NCBI RefSeq assembly: GCF_001673535.1
Contig: NZ_LZLY01000069.1
Coordinates: forward strand, 1 to 33,298
DNA: 33,298 nucleotides
Direction of reading: 5' to 3'
From: Mycobacterium sp. 1081908.1
GTDB taxonomy: Bacteria > Actinomycetota > Actinomycetes > Mycobacteriales > Mycobacteriaceae
The notes beneath the pieces are model-generated. The model was not told where the DNA came from and ran no database searches. It saw nothing but the letters and a program-made list of their open reading frames with translations. Both the position numbers and the translations under genes were made by a program. Shown here one piece after another: positions 26,536 through 33,298 of this stretch. How positions within the stretch are numbered: the stretch's first letter is position 1; the number at the start of each line of letters is the position of its first letter.

Positions 26536-27015
26536 ATGCACTGTCCGTTCTGCCGCCACCCCGATTCCCGGGTGATCGACTCGCGGGAAACCGATGAAGG
26601 CCAGGCGATTCGGCGCCGCCGGTCGTGCCCCGAGTGCGGGCGGCGCTTCACCACCGTCGAGACGGCCGTGTTGGCCGTGGTCAAACGCAGCGGCGTCACC
26701 GAGCCGTTCAGCAGGGAGAAGGTCGTCAGCGGCGTCCGCCGGGCCTGCCAGGGCCGCCAGGTCGACGACGACGCGCTGAATCTGCTTGCGCAGCAGGTGG
26801 AAGACGCCGTGCGGTCCGCCGGGTCGCCCGAGGTGCCCAGCCACGAGGTCGGCCTGGCCATCCTCGGCCCGCTGCGCGATCTCGACGAGGTGGCTTACCT
26901 GCGGTTCGCCTCGGTGTACCGGTCGTTTTCGTCCGCCGAGGACTTCGAGCGCGAGATCGAGGCGCTGCGCGCGCACCGCAAAGCGCCGACGGATCCGGAG
27001 CCGGCCACTCGCTAG
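26536..27015 (+). CDS. nrdR: Transcriptional repressor NrdR
   Basis: A 159-residue repressor of ribonucleotide reductase genes. The zinc ribbon uses Cys3, Cys6, Cys31 and Cys34 (MHCPFC, then SCPECGRRF). An ATP-cone domain covers about 46-136 ([23 protein letters not shown]), sensing dATP/ATP. The ATG at 26536 is right after a GAAGGAG Shine-Dalgarno. Its place after the lexA/chiZ pair ties dNTP supply to the DNA-damage region. The stop TAG is part of the next gene's -10. Confidence 0.96.
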   Translation: MHCPFCRHPDSRVIDSRETDEGQAIRRRRSCPECGRRFTTVETAVLAVVKRSGVTEPFSREKVVSGVRRACQGRQVDDDALNLLAQQVEDAVRSAGSPEVPSHEVGLAILGPLRDLDEVAYLRFASVYRSFSSAEDFEREIEALRAHRKAPTDPEPATR

Positions 27016-27018
27016 GCT
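27013..27018 (+). promoter_or_regulatory. -10 element (TAGGCT), leaderless promoter of the nitrobindin gene
   Basis: TAGGCT begins with the nrdR stop codon and lies 7 bases before the ATG at 27026. No Shine-Dalgarno is present. Confidence 0.5.
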
Positions 27019-27025
27019 GGCGTCC

Positions 27026-27511
27026 ATGCCGCCTGAGTTGCATCCCGATCTGGAGGCGCTGGCACCCCTGCTGGGGACATGGGCCGGTCGCGGCTCGGGT
27101 TTCTACCCGACGATCCAGCCGTTCGAGTATGTCGAGGAAGTCGTCTTCTCCCACGTCGGCAAGCCGTTCCTGGCCTACGGGCAAAAGACCAAGGCGGTGG
27201 CCGACGGCAGGCCCCTGCACGCCGAAACGGGATATCTTCGCGTGCCAAGACCGGGCGCCGTCGAGATGATCCTCGCCCACCCGAACGGCATCACCGAGAT
27301 CGAGACGGGCACGTTCACCGTGACCGACGGCCGCATCGAGGTGGAGCTGTCCAGCTCGGCGATCGGGTTGGCCCCGAGCGCCAAAGAGGTGACCGCCCTT
27401 GGCCGTTCGGTGCGCATCGACGGCGACGAGCTGTCCTACACGCTGCGCATGGGCGGCGTGGGACAACCCCTGCAGGACCACCTGGTGGCCGTGCTGCACC
27501 GCCAGACCTGA
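27026..27511 (+). CDS. Nitrobindin (heme-binding beta-barrel, Rv2717c-like)
   Basis: A 161-residue all-beta protein of the nitrobindin/THAP4 family, whose ferric heme isomerises peroxynitrite and binds NO. The signature GTWAGRG is at 17-23. The proximal heme ligand is His152 in QDHLVAVLHRQ, corresponding to the ligand histidine nine residues from the C-terminus in M. tuberculosis nitrobindin. Upstream nrdR probably shares readthrough, but the leaderless -10 gives it its own start. Confidence 0.93.
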   Translation: MPPELHPDLEALAPLLGTWAGRGSGFYPTIQPFEYVEEVVFSHVGKPFLAYGQKTKAVADGRPLHAETGYLRVPRPGAVEMILAHPNGITEIETGTFTVTDGRIEVELSSSAIGLAPSAKEVTALGRSVRIDGDELSYTLRMGGVGQPLQDHLVAVLHRQT

Positions 27512-27513
27512 GC

Positions 27514-28200
27514 TCAATCGACCTGTCGGACACCGTCGTTGACCACGCGCCCGGCCACCCCGACCCAGCCCTCGGGGTTCCAGGCGGTTTCGATGACCGA
27601 GCCCTTGCCCTGGGTGATGCGCAGGTCGCGGCTGAGGTAGTCGGTGAGCCGCATCGCCGCCGAGCCGGTCGCCTCGTCCTCCGGCACACCGAGGTTCGCG
27701 AAGAACCCGCGGGTGCGCAACGCCCCGGCGGCCCGATCGACCCAGGCCCACAGGTAGTGCGCGGTGTCGTCCGGAAAGTCGGCCGGGTCGGCGGCGAGAA
27801 CGCCGTCGGCGGAATCGAATTCGTGGATGGCGACTTCCGGCGCCCATTCCGAGCGGGCGCTGACGCCGGTCACGTCGCCCTCACGGCTCACCTGCACGAG
27901 GCCGGCCGGCACCTGCAGCGTCTTGATCGGCCAGCCGTTGTCGCGCAGCCACCACGACGCGCCGACGGTCGGGTGGCCGGCGAACGGGATTTCGGTGCGC
28001 GGGGTGTAGATCCGCACGTGCGCGGTGGCCGAGCCGGCGGCCGGAAGGTCGATGAATACCGTTTCGGCATAGCCCAATTGGGTCGCCAGCCGCTGCCGGT
28101 CCGGGGGCGGCACCCGGGCGGCGTCCACCACACCGAGCGGATTACCGAAATTCCCTTCGGGGTCGGTGAAAACGCGCAACACCGTCACGTCGATGCCCAT
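27514..28200 (-). CDS. PhzF family protein (Rv2716-like)
   Basis: A 228-residue diaminopimelate epimerase-fold protein of the PhenazF family. It has the start [19 protein letters not shown], the catalytic-type Glu46 (GYAETVFI), [12 protein letters not shown] and [11 protein letters not shown]. Such proteins isomerise small metabolites; PhzF itself acts in phenazine synthesis, but no phenazine genes are here, so the substrate is unknown. The ATG at 28198-28200 is 33 bases after the hydrolase stop, suggesting a three-gene minus-strand unit PAC2-hydrolase-PhzF. Confidence 0.9.
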   Translation of the reverse strand: MGIDVTVLRVFTDPEGNFGNPLGVVDAARVPPPDRQRLATQLGYAETVFIDLPAAGSATAHVRIYTPRTEIPFAGHPTVGASWWLRDNGWPIKTLQVPAGLVQVSREGDVTGVSARSEWAPEVAIHEFDSADGVLAADPADFPDDTAHYLWAWVDRAAGALRTRGFFANLGVPEDEATGSAAMRLTDYLSRDLRITQGKGSVIETAWNPEGWVGVAGRVVNDGVRQVD

Positions 28201-28233
28201 GACCCGACTGTACGGCCCGCGTCAACGCGATTA

Positions 28234-29265
28234 TCAGGTGGCGCTGCGCTCGTCGGAGCCCATGGCGTTGAGCACCGCGACGCGGGTGTCGGCCGGGCCC
28301 GTGACCGTGTTCTCGCCGCCCCCGCTGCGCAGCAGCGCGCGAAGCGCCGCCTGGTCGTACTCGGCGGGCGCGGTGCTGTCGATGAAGCGCTGCACGACGT
28401 CGATGAAGCGGGCCGGGTCGTCGTGGAACGGGAAGTGGCCCGAGCCTTCGAAGATCTCGAGGCGCGAGCCGGGCATCGCGGCGTGCGCCATCCAGGCGTG
28501 CCGGACCGGGACCACCACATCCTTGGTGCCCCAGACGATCTGCACCGGGATGGCCTCGGTCAAATAACACCGGTCCAGCATCGTCACGATCTGCCCGCGC
28601 CAGTCCACCACCGCCCGCAGGGTGCGGCTGAACGCCGCCGAGGCCGTCGGCTCCGGCAGGTCGTCGAGGATGCGCAGCACGTTGGGCAGGTCGTGGCCCA
28701 GCGCGGTCGATCCGATCGCCAGCCCGGCCAGCTTGCCCGCCAGTTGAACCGCCGGCAGCACGAGGGGCAACCGCAGCAGCGCGAGCGCCTCGCTGCCCAT
28801 CGGCAACGAGGCCAGCCGGAAGACGACGTTGACGTCCTTGGTGACGCCGCCGGCGGCGACCAGGATCAGCCGGTCGACCAAATGCGGGAACTGGTAGGCG
28901 AATTGCATGGCCACCCCGCCGCCCAGCGAATGGCCGATGATCGTCACCCGCTCGATGTCGAGCACGGACAGCAGGTCGCGCATCCCGTTCGCGTAGGCGG
29001 CCGCCGAGTAGTCCGCGCGCGGTTTGTCGGATTTCCCGTGACCCAGCAGGTCGGGGGCGATGACTGTGAATCGCTGGGCGAGCTTGGCCTGCACCGCGTT
29101 CCAGGTGGTGGAGTTGTCGCCGATGCCGTGGAGCAGCAAAATCGCCGGCCCGGAACCGGCGATCCGGTAGGCCCGCTTGTAGCCGTGAATGGTGCGGAAC
29201 TCGAGCGTGGGCGCGGTGACTTCACGCACTGGGCGAAGATTGCTCTTGCGCTTCCGCTCGGTCAT
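28234..29265 (-). CDS. Alpha/beta hydrolase (Rv2715-like)
   Basis: A 343-residue alpha/beta hydrolase, nearly collinear with M. tuberculosis Rv2715. The oxyanion strand reads LLLHGIGDNSTTW (43-55); the nucleophile elbow is GHSLGGG with Ser113, and the acid and base are Asp249 (GTKDVV) and His277 (GSGHFPF). A hydrophobic cap lies about 150-190. The natural substrate is unknown; lipase/esterase or epoxide-type activity is possible. The ATG at 29263-29265 is chosen over the TTG at 29274 because it matches the MTERKR start of the orthologue. Confidence 0.92.
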   Translation of the reverse strand: MTERKRKSNLRPVREVTAPTLEFRTIHGYKRAYRIAGSGPAILLLHGIGDNSTTWNAVQAKLAQRFTVIAPDLLGHGKSDKPRADYSAAAYANGMRDLLSVLDIERVTIIGHSLGGGVAMQFAYQFPHLVDRLILVAAGGVTKDVNVVFRLASLPMGSEALALLRLPLVLPAVQLAGKLAGLAIGSTALGHDLPNVLRILDDLPEPTASAAFSRTLRAVVDWRGQIVTMLDRCYLTEAIPVQIVWGTKDVVVPVRHAWMAHAAMPGSRLEIFEGSGHFPFHDDPARFIDVVQRFIDSTAPAEYDQAALRALLRSGGGENTVTGPADTRVAVLNAMGSDERSAT

Positions 29266-29311
29266 CTCCGCCAACCTTGGTGTCGGCCCGGGCTATGGGC
29301 GTTTCGAAACG

Positions 29312-30283
29312 TCACGCCTGGTCGTCGTCGTTCTTCTTCTCTGCCTGTTGGGCAAGGAAGCGCTCGAACTCGGCGCCAAGCTCGTCGCCGCTAGGCAGGT
29401 CCCCGTCGTGAGTTAGTAACGACCTGTTCTCCTGAGCGTCGATGAAGGCATCGTACTGGCGCTCGAGCGCGGCCACCACTTGAGCCACCTCCGCGCTCGC
29501 CTGCACCTGCTCGTCGATCTTGGCGCGAATCTCCGCCGCGGCCTCGGTCAACGCCGACAGCGGCAGCTCCAGCGATCCGCTCTTGGCCACCTGCTCGAGC
29601 AGCGCCTGCGCGGCCGCCGGGTAGTCGGTCTGCGTCAGGTAGTGCGGGACGTGCACGGTGAAGCCGACGACCTCGTGACCGTGCTGGGCCATCCGGTATT
29701 CCAGCAGGTTGGACGCGCTGCCGGGAACCTGGATCTCCGAAATCCAGGGCTGAAAGTCGGCGATCAGCTCCTTGTCGTTGGAATGCGCGGTCATCGTGAT
29801 CGGCCGCGTGTGCGGGACCGCCATCGGCACGGTGCCCAGGCCGATCGTGCGGCGCACACCCAGCCGCTCGGCCAGCAGGCGCACCGCGGTGATGAAACGC
29901 TCCCACTTCAGGTCCGGCTCCATGCCGGCCAGCAGCAGAAACGGCGTGCCGACGCTGTCCCGCAGGGCGTACAGGCTCAGCTCCGGGTCGTCGTAGGTGG
30001 TGAAGTGGTCGGTCTTGAACGTCATCAGCGGCCGCCGCGAGCGGTAATCCAGCAATTCGTCGATCGCGAACGACGCGACCAGCTCGGTGTCCAGCACGGC
30101 CTTCAGGTGGGTGGCGGCCAGCCGGATCGCGTGACCGGCGTCGGAGAACCCCTCCAAGGCGTGCACCAAAACCGGGCCGCGGCCGTCGGCCGCCGACAAC
30201 TGGGGCGCCGGAAACTCCAGCTCGTACATCCCGGACTGTCCGGGCTGGTCGTACTCGTCGCCGCGGTTTTCGCCGTGGGCCAT
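29312..30283 (-). CDS. PAC2 family protein (Rv2714-like)
   Basis: A 323-residue PAC2-domain protein, a family named for a proteasome-assembly chaperone and frequent in actinobacteria. Motifs include LVHALEGFSDAGHAIRLAA, ELLDYRSRRPLM, FLLLAGMEPDLKWERF and VGFTVHVPHYLTQTDYPAAA. The C-terminal 80 residues are helical and charged. The exact role is unknown. The ATG at 30281-30283 has a strong GAGGAGG Shine-Dalgarno. It opens the minus-strand unit with the hydrolase and PhzF genes. Confidence 0.92.
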   Translation of the reverse strand: MAHGENRGDEYDQPGQSGMYELEFPAPQLSAADGRGPVLVHALEGFSDAGHAIRLAATHLKAVLDTELVASFAIDELLDYRSRRPLMTFKTDHFTTYDDPELSLYALRDSVGTPFLLLAGMEPDLKWERFITAVRLLAERLGVRRTIGLGTVPMAVPHTRPITMTAHSNDKELIADFQPWISEIQVPGSASNLLEYRMAQHGHEVVGFTVHVPHYLTQTDYPAAAQALLEQVAKSGSLELPLSALTEAAAEIRAKIDEQVQASAEVAQVVAALERQYDAFIDAQENRSLLTHDGDLPSGDELGAEFERFLAQQAEKKNDDDQA

Positions 30284-30454
30284 CGGGATTTCCTCCTCTC
30301 GGGGGTTTCTCCAGGATGCCCTGACCAGTGTCTCGCGAATCAGCCGGCACCAACAATGGAACAGCTAACACCCTGCACGCCAGCAAACGCGGCGGCGCGC
30401 GGGGAGGGGATGTGATCTGCTCGAGACCCCGTGGTCAGGCATGATGGACTCGAA

Positions 30455-31282
30455 ATGCGCATACGGACGGTGCTGCTGTGCTCGGGGGTCGGCCTGCTGA
30501 CGTTGTTGACGTCGTGCACCCGGCCGGCCGAGCCTGTGGCGCGCCCGATCGTGTCCGTCCCCGTGGCCACCGGGCCGCTGGTTCAGCGGCTCAGCCAGCC
30601 CCAGCAGAAGGCGGTCGCAGGTCCGGTGGACCCGGACCGGCGCGTCGGCGCGATCTTCATCAACGACGGCCCGCTGCACGTCTGCACGGGTTCCGTAATC
30701 CATTCGGCCACTGGGAATCTGATGATCACCGCGGCGCACTGCCTGGCCGGTGCGGCCAAGATGACCTTCGTTCCCGGTCTCGCCGGTGACGCCGCGCCCG
30801 CCCCCACCGATGTGTGGAAGGCCGACGCCGTCTACCTCGATCCGCGCTGGATCGCCGGCAAGGATCCGCACGCGGACTACGCGATCGCGCGGATCAGCAA
30901 CGACGCCGGCGCGTCGGTCGAGTCGTACGTCGGGCTGGCGCTGACGCTGGGCGTCGCGCCACCGCCGGGCAGCCACGTCACCGTGCTGGGGTACCCGGCG
31001 GGGGTGGGCGGCTCGCCGATCGGCTGCCAGGCCAGCACCTCGGTCAACGACAGCGGGTTTCCGTCGCTGGCGTGCGAGGGCCTGGTGGACGGCACCAGCG
31101 GTGCGCCGTGGGTGAGCGGCACCACGCTCACCGGGCTGATCGGCGGTTTCGAGCGCGGCGGCTGCGCCGCGAACGTGTCGTACTCGGCACCGTTCGACGC
31201 CCAGACCGCGCAATTGCTGGCCCGCGCCGAGGCCGGCGGTCCCGGAGACCGGGTGCCCAACGACCTCGACGACAGCTGCTAG
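30455..31282 (+). CDS. Trypsin-like serine protease, probable lipoprotein
   Basis: A 275-residue exported protease with a complete chymotrypsin-fold triad: His95 (ITAAHC), Asp141 (DYAIARI) and Ser215 (GTSGAPW). The N-terminus is a signal sequence with a lipobox LTSC at 18-21, so Cys21 is probably lipidated and the enzyme anchored outside the membrane. The four other cysteines in the domain may form disulfides. The ATG at 30455 gives the signal peptide; the frame is open 24 bases further. A CATGAT sequence 9 bases upstream may be its -10. It does not correspond to any gene I recall next to sthA in M. tuberculosis. Confidence 0.88.
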   Translation: MRIRTVLLCSGVGLLTLLTSCTRPAEPVARPIVSVPVATGPLVQRLSQPQQKAVAGPVDPDRRVGAIFINDGPLHVCTGSVIHSATGNLMITAAHCLAGAAKMTFVPGLAGDAAPAPTDVWKADAVYLDPRWIAGKDPHADYAIARISNDAGASVESYVGLALTLGVAPPPGSHVTVLGYPAGVGGSPIGCQASTSVNDSGFPSLACEGLVDGTSGAPWVSGTTLTGLIGGFERGGCAANVSYSAPFDAQTAQLLARAEAGGPGDRVPNDLDDSC

Positions 31283-31283
31283 A

Positions 31284-32699
31284 TCAGCGGCGGAACTGGG
31301 ACAGGGCCCGCATCTTGTTGGTCACGTCCAGCGCGGCCACCTTGTAGGCCTCCGAGAACGTCGGATAGTTGAACACCGCGTCGACCAGGTAGTCGACCGT
31401 TCCGCCGCAACCCATCACGGCCTGCCCGATGTGCACCATCTCGGTGGCGCTGGTGCCGAAGATGTGCACCCCGAGCACCTTGCGATCGTCGGTGGATACC
31501 AGCAGCTTGAGCATTCCGTAGGAGTCGCCGGCGATCTGGCCGCGGGCCAGCTCCTTGTACCGCGCCACCCCGACCTCGTAGGGGACCGAGTTCTTGGTGA
31601 GCTCCACCTCGGTGGCCCCGACGTAGGAGATCTCGGGGATCGAATAGATGCCGATGGGCTGCAGGTCGGTGATGCCCTCGCACGCCTCGCCGAACGCGTG
31701 GTAGGCGGCCAGGCGCCCCTGTTCCATCGAGGTCGCCGCCAGCGCGGGGAACCCGATGACGTCGCCCACGGCGTAGATGTGCTCCACCTTGGTCCTGAAC
31801 TTGTCGTCGACCCAGATCCGCCCGCGCCCCTCGACCTCGAGGCCGGCGTTTTGCAGGTCGAGGTGATCGGTCTGGCCCTGGCGGCCGGCGGAGTACATGA
31901 CGGTCTCGGCGGGAATCTGCTTGCCGCTGGCCAGCGTGGTGACGGTGCCCGCGGCCCCGACGTCGACGGCGGTGACCTCCTCGCCGAACCGGAACGTCAC
32001 CGCCAGGTCGCGCAGGTGGAACTTGAGCGCCTCGACCACCTCGGGGTCGCAGAAGTCCAGCATCTCGTCGCGCTTTTCGACGACCGTGACCTTGGTGCCC
32101 AGGGCGGCGAACATGGACGCGTACTCGATGCCGATCACGCCGGCGCCGACGACGACCATCGAGCCCGGCAGCGTCTTGAGATCGAGGATGCCGTCGGAGT
32201 CGAGCACCCGTTCCTCGTCGAACTCGACGCCGGACGGCCGCGCCGGCCGGGTGCCGGTGGCGATGACGATGTATTCGCCGCTGACAGTGGTCATCTCGCG
32301 GCGGCCCGGGTCCTCCACGACGACCGTGTGGGGGTCGACGAAGCGGCCGTGACCGACCAGCAGGTCGATCCGGTTGCGCATCAACTGGTTGCGCACCACG
32401 TCGACTTCCTTGCCGATCACGTGCTGCGTGCGCGCCAGCAGGTCGGCCGGGGTGATCCGGTCCTTGACGCGGTAGCTGGCCCCGTAGAGCTCGCGCTGGT
32501 TCATCCCGGTGAGGTAAAGCACCGCCTCGCGCAACGTCTTTGACGGGATCGTGCCCGTGTTGACGCAGACGCCGCCGAGCATTCGGCCGCGTTCGATGAT
32601 GGCGACGGATTTGCCCAGCTTGGCCGAGGCGATGGCGGCCTTCTGGCCGCCCGGTCCCGAACCGATGACGACGATGTCGTACTCCTGCATCGAACCCAT
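31284..32699 (-). CDS. sthA: Soluble pyridine nucleotide transhydrogenase
   Basis: A 471-residue FAD flavoprotein exchanging reducing equivalents between NAD and NADP pools. The FAD motif is [13 protein letters not shown] near the N-terminus; the NAD(P) motif is [14 protein letters not shown]. The family mark [11 protein letters not shown] has one Cys but Thr where disulfide reductases have the second Cys. The dimer domain ends [14 protein letters not shown]. The ATG at 32697-32699 is chosen for a leaderless -10; starting at the next ATG (32690) gives 468 residues, the length in M. tuberculosis. It converges on the protease gene with 1 base between stops. Confidence 0.95.
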   Translation of the reverse strand: MGSMQEYDIVVIGSGPGGQKAAIASAKLGKSVAIIERGRMLGGVCVNTGTIPSKTLREAVLYLTGMNQRELYGASYRVKDRITPADLLARTQHVIGKEVDVVRNQLMRNRIDLLVGHGRFVDPHTVVVEDPGRREMTTVSGEYIVIATGTRPARPSGVEFDEERVLDSDGILDLKTLPGSMVVVGAGVIGIEYASMFAALGTKVTVVEKRDEMLDFCDPEVVEALKFHLRDLAVTFRFGEEVTAVDVGAAGTVTTLASGKQIPAETVMYSAGRQGQTDHLDLQNAGLEVEGRGRIWVDDKFRTKVEHIYAVGDVIGFPALAATSMEQGRLAAYHAFGEACEGITDLQPIGIYSIPEISYVGATEVELTKNSVPYEVGVARYKELARGQIAGDSYGMLKLLVSTDDRKVLGVHIFGTSATEMVHIGQAVMGCGGTVDYLVDAVFNYPTFSEAYKVAALDVTNKMRALSQFRR

Positions 32700-32706
32700 G
32701 AGATAG

Positions 32707-32712
32707 ACGATA
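32707..32712 (-). promoter_or_regulatory. -10 element (TATCGT on minus strand), leaderless promoter of sthA
   Basis: TATCGT read on the minus strand lies 7 bases before the ATG at 32699. It favours this ATG over the one at 32690, which also lacks a Shine-Dalgarno. Confidence 0.45.
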
Positions 32713-32804
32713 AGGCCCACAGTCCAGACTTTCTCCACAGACGAGCGGCGCGATCCCGTTGCGTGGGCACGGCCTGACGGTGCCGGCGGTCAGCGTTGGT
32801 GCCC

Positions 32805-33298
32805 ATGACGACGCATCAACCTGATTTCAAGCTCAATCGCCCCGGAGCGCTGATCGCCGCGCTACCGGCCGTTCTCGGCTTCGTTCCGGAGAATTCATTG
32901 GTCCTGGTGTCCCTGGAACACGGCGAACTGGGGTCGGTGATGCGGGTCGACCTCGGTCAGGATCTCGTCGAGCGCGTCGGGCACCTGGCCGAAGTCGCCG
33001 CCGCCGCGAGGCCGGAGGCGGCGATCGCGGTGATCGTCGACGCCGAGGGCGCGCACTGTCCGGGATGCAACGAGGAATACCGGCTGCTGTGCGACGAGCT
33101 CGCGGAAGCGTTGTCGCGGTGGGGGATTCAGTTGTGGGCCGCGCACGTGGTGGATCGGGTGGCCCGCGGCGGGCGCTGGCATTGCGTGGACGGCTGTGGC
33201 TCCGGCGGCTCGGTCGACGACCCCTCGGCGTCGCCGTTGGCGGTGGCGGCCGTGCTCGACGGCCGGCGGCTCTACCGCCGGCGCGCCGACCTGCAGGC
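32805..33298 (+). CDS. DUF4192 family protein, 3' end beyond the window
   Basis: The reading frame from the ATG at 32805 stays open to the window end (164 residues seen). It begins TTHQPDFKLNRPGALIAALP, then AVLGFVPENSLVLVSLE, which is the typical DUF4192 start, and corresponds by place to Rv2712c. It contains four Cys in two CxxC/CxxxC-like groups (CPGC; CVDGC) that could bind a metal. Function is unknown. It is divergent from sthA, with 105 bases between the start codons. Confidence 0.85.
   Translation, partial: MTTHQPDFKLNRPGALIAALPAVLGFVPENSLVLVSLEHGELGSVMRVDLGQDLVERVGHLAEVAAAARPEAAIAVIVDAEGAHCPGCNEEYRLLCDELAEALSRWGIQLWAAHVVDRVARGGRWHCVDGCGSGGSVDDPSASPLAVAAVLDGRRLYRRRADLQ

Noticed and set aside
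27079..29394. 771-codon plus-strand frame across the nitrobindin, PhzF and hydrolase genes
   Set aside because: Runs through three real genes in the wrong frame or strand; no domain recognised.

Overview
The window is chromosomal DNA of a mycobacterium, most likely a non-tuberculous slow grower of the M. avium complex type. The GC content is very high, and both gene content and gene order follow the M. tuberculosis Rv2751-Rv2712c block read in reverse: SDR/monooxygenase, ftsK, argA, pgsA, clgR-pspA-pspM, ephG, recA-recX-miaB, miaA-dapF-hflX-fadE20, LGFP protein, lexA, chiZ, nrdR, nitrobindin, PhzF, hydrolase, PAC2, sthA, DUF4192. Differences from M. tuberculosis, recalled from memory, are a recA without intein, no PE_PGRS47 and no fourth psp gene (a DUF5313 gene lies there), an intact FhuF-like gene next to recA, and an extra trypsin-like lipoprotein beside sthA. 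No IS element, prophage, CRISPR array, tRNA or rRNA was seen.

Layout. 1-1317 (minus): monooxygenase-like protein, mycofactocin-type SDR, and the start of a methyltransferase whose frame breaks near base 73. 1476-5130: ftsK, argA (convergent) and pgsA. 5133-7331: envelope-stress operon clgR-pspA-pspM behind a SigE-type promoter. 7328-9605: DUF5313, ephG, a glycosyltransferase and DUF3046. 9613-10448 (minus): a FhuF-like [2Fe-2S] protein behind a cobalamin riboswitch. 10505-14281: recA with two damage promoters, recX, miaB and a membrane protein. 14278-15609 (minus): DUF349 protein. 16140-22399: DMT transporter, LigB-like protein, miaA, dapF, hflX and fadE20. 22804-24966: LGFP-repeat membrane protein with a C-terminal sunset-like domain. 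24975-27511: lexA, SOS-regulated chiZ, nrdR and nitrobindin. 27514-30283 (minus): PhzF, alpha/beta hydrolase and PAC2. 30455 to the end: serine-protease lipoprotein, sthA (minus) and the 5' part of a DUF4192 gene.

How it works together. DNA damage is a strong theme: recA/recX, lexA and chiZ are all here, each promoter carries a LexA-type box, and recA and chiZ also carry a RecA-NDp (LexA-independent) promoter. Envelope stress is handled by clgR-pspA-pspM. Many genes (ftsK, argA, pgsA, miaB, the LigB-like gene, dapF, lexA, the nitrobindin gene and sthA) have a TANNNT-like -10 only 6-7 bases before the start codon, the geometry of leaderless mycobacterial mRNAs.

The most novel lead is the cobalamin-riboswitch/FhuF-like unit at 9613-10448. 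Second are the putative TetR-type operator before fadE20, the tandem SOS boxes at chiZ, the long intergenic palindrome after hflX and the LGFP/sunset architecture. All assignments come from reading motifs and remembered families; no database search was run.
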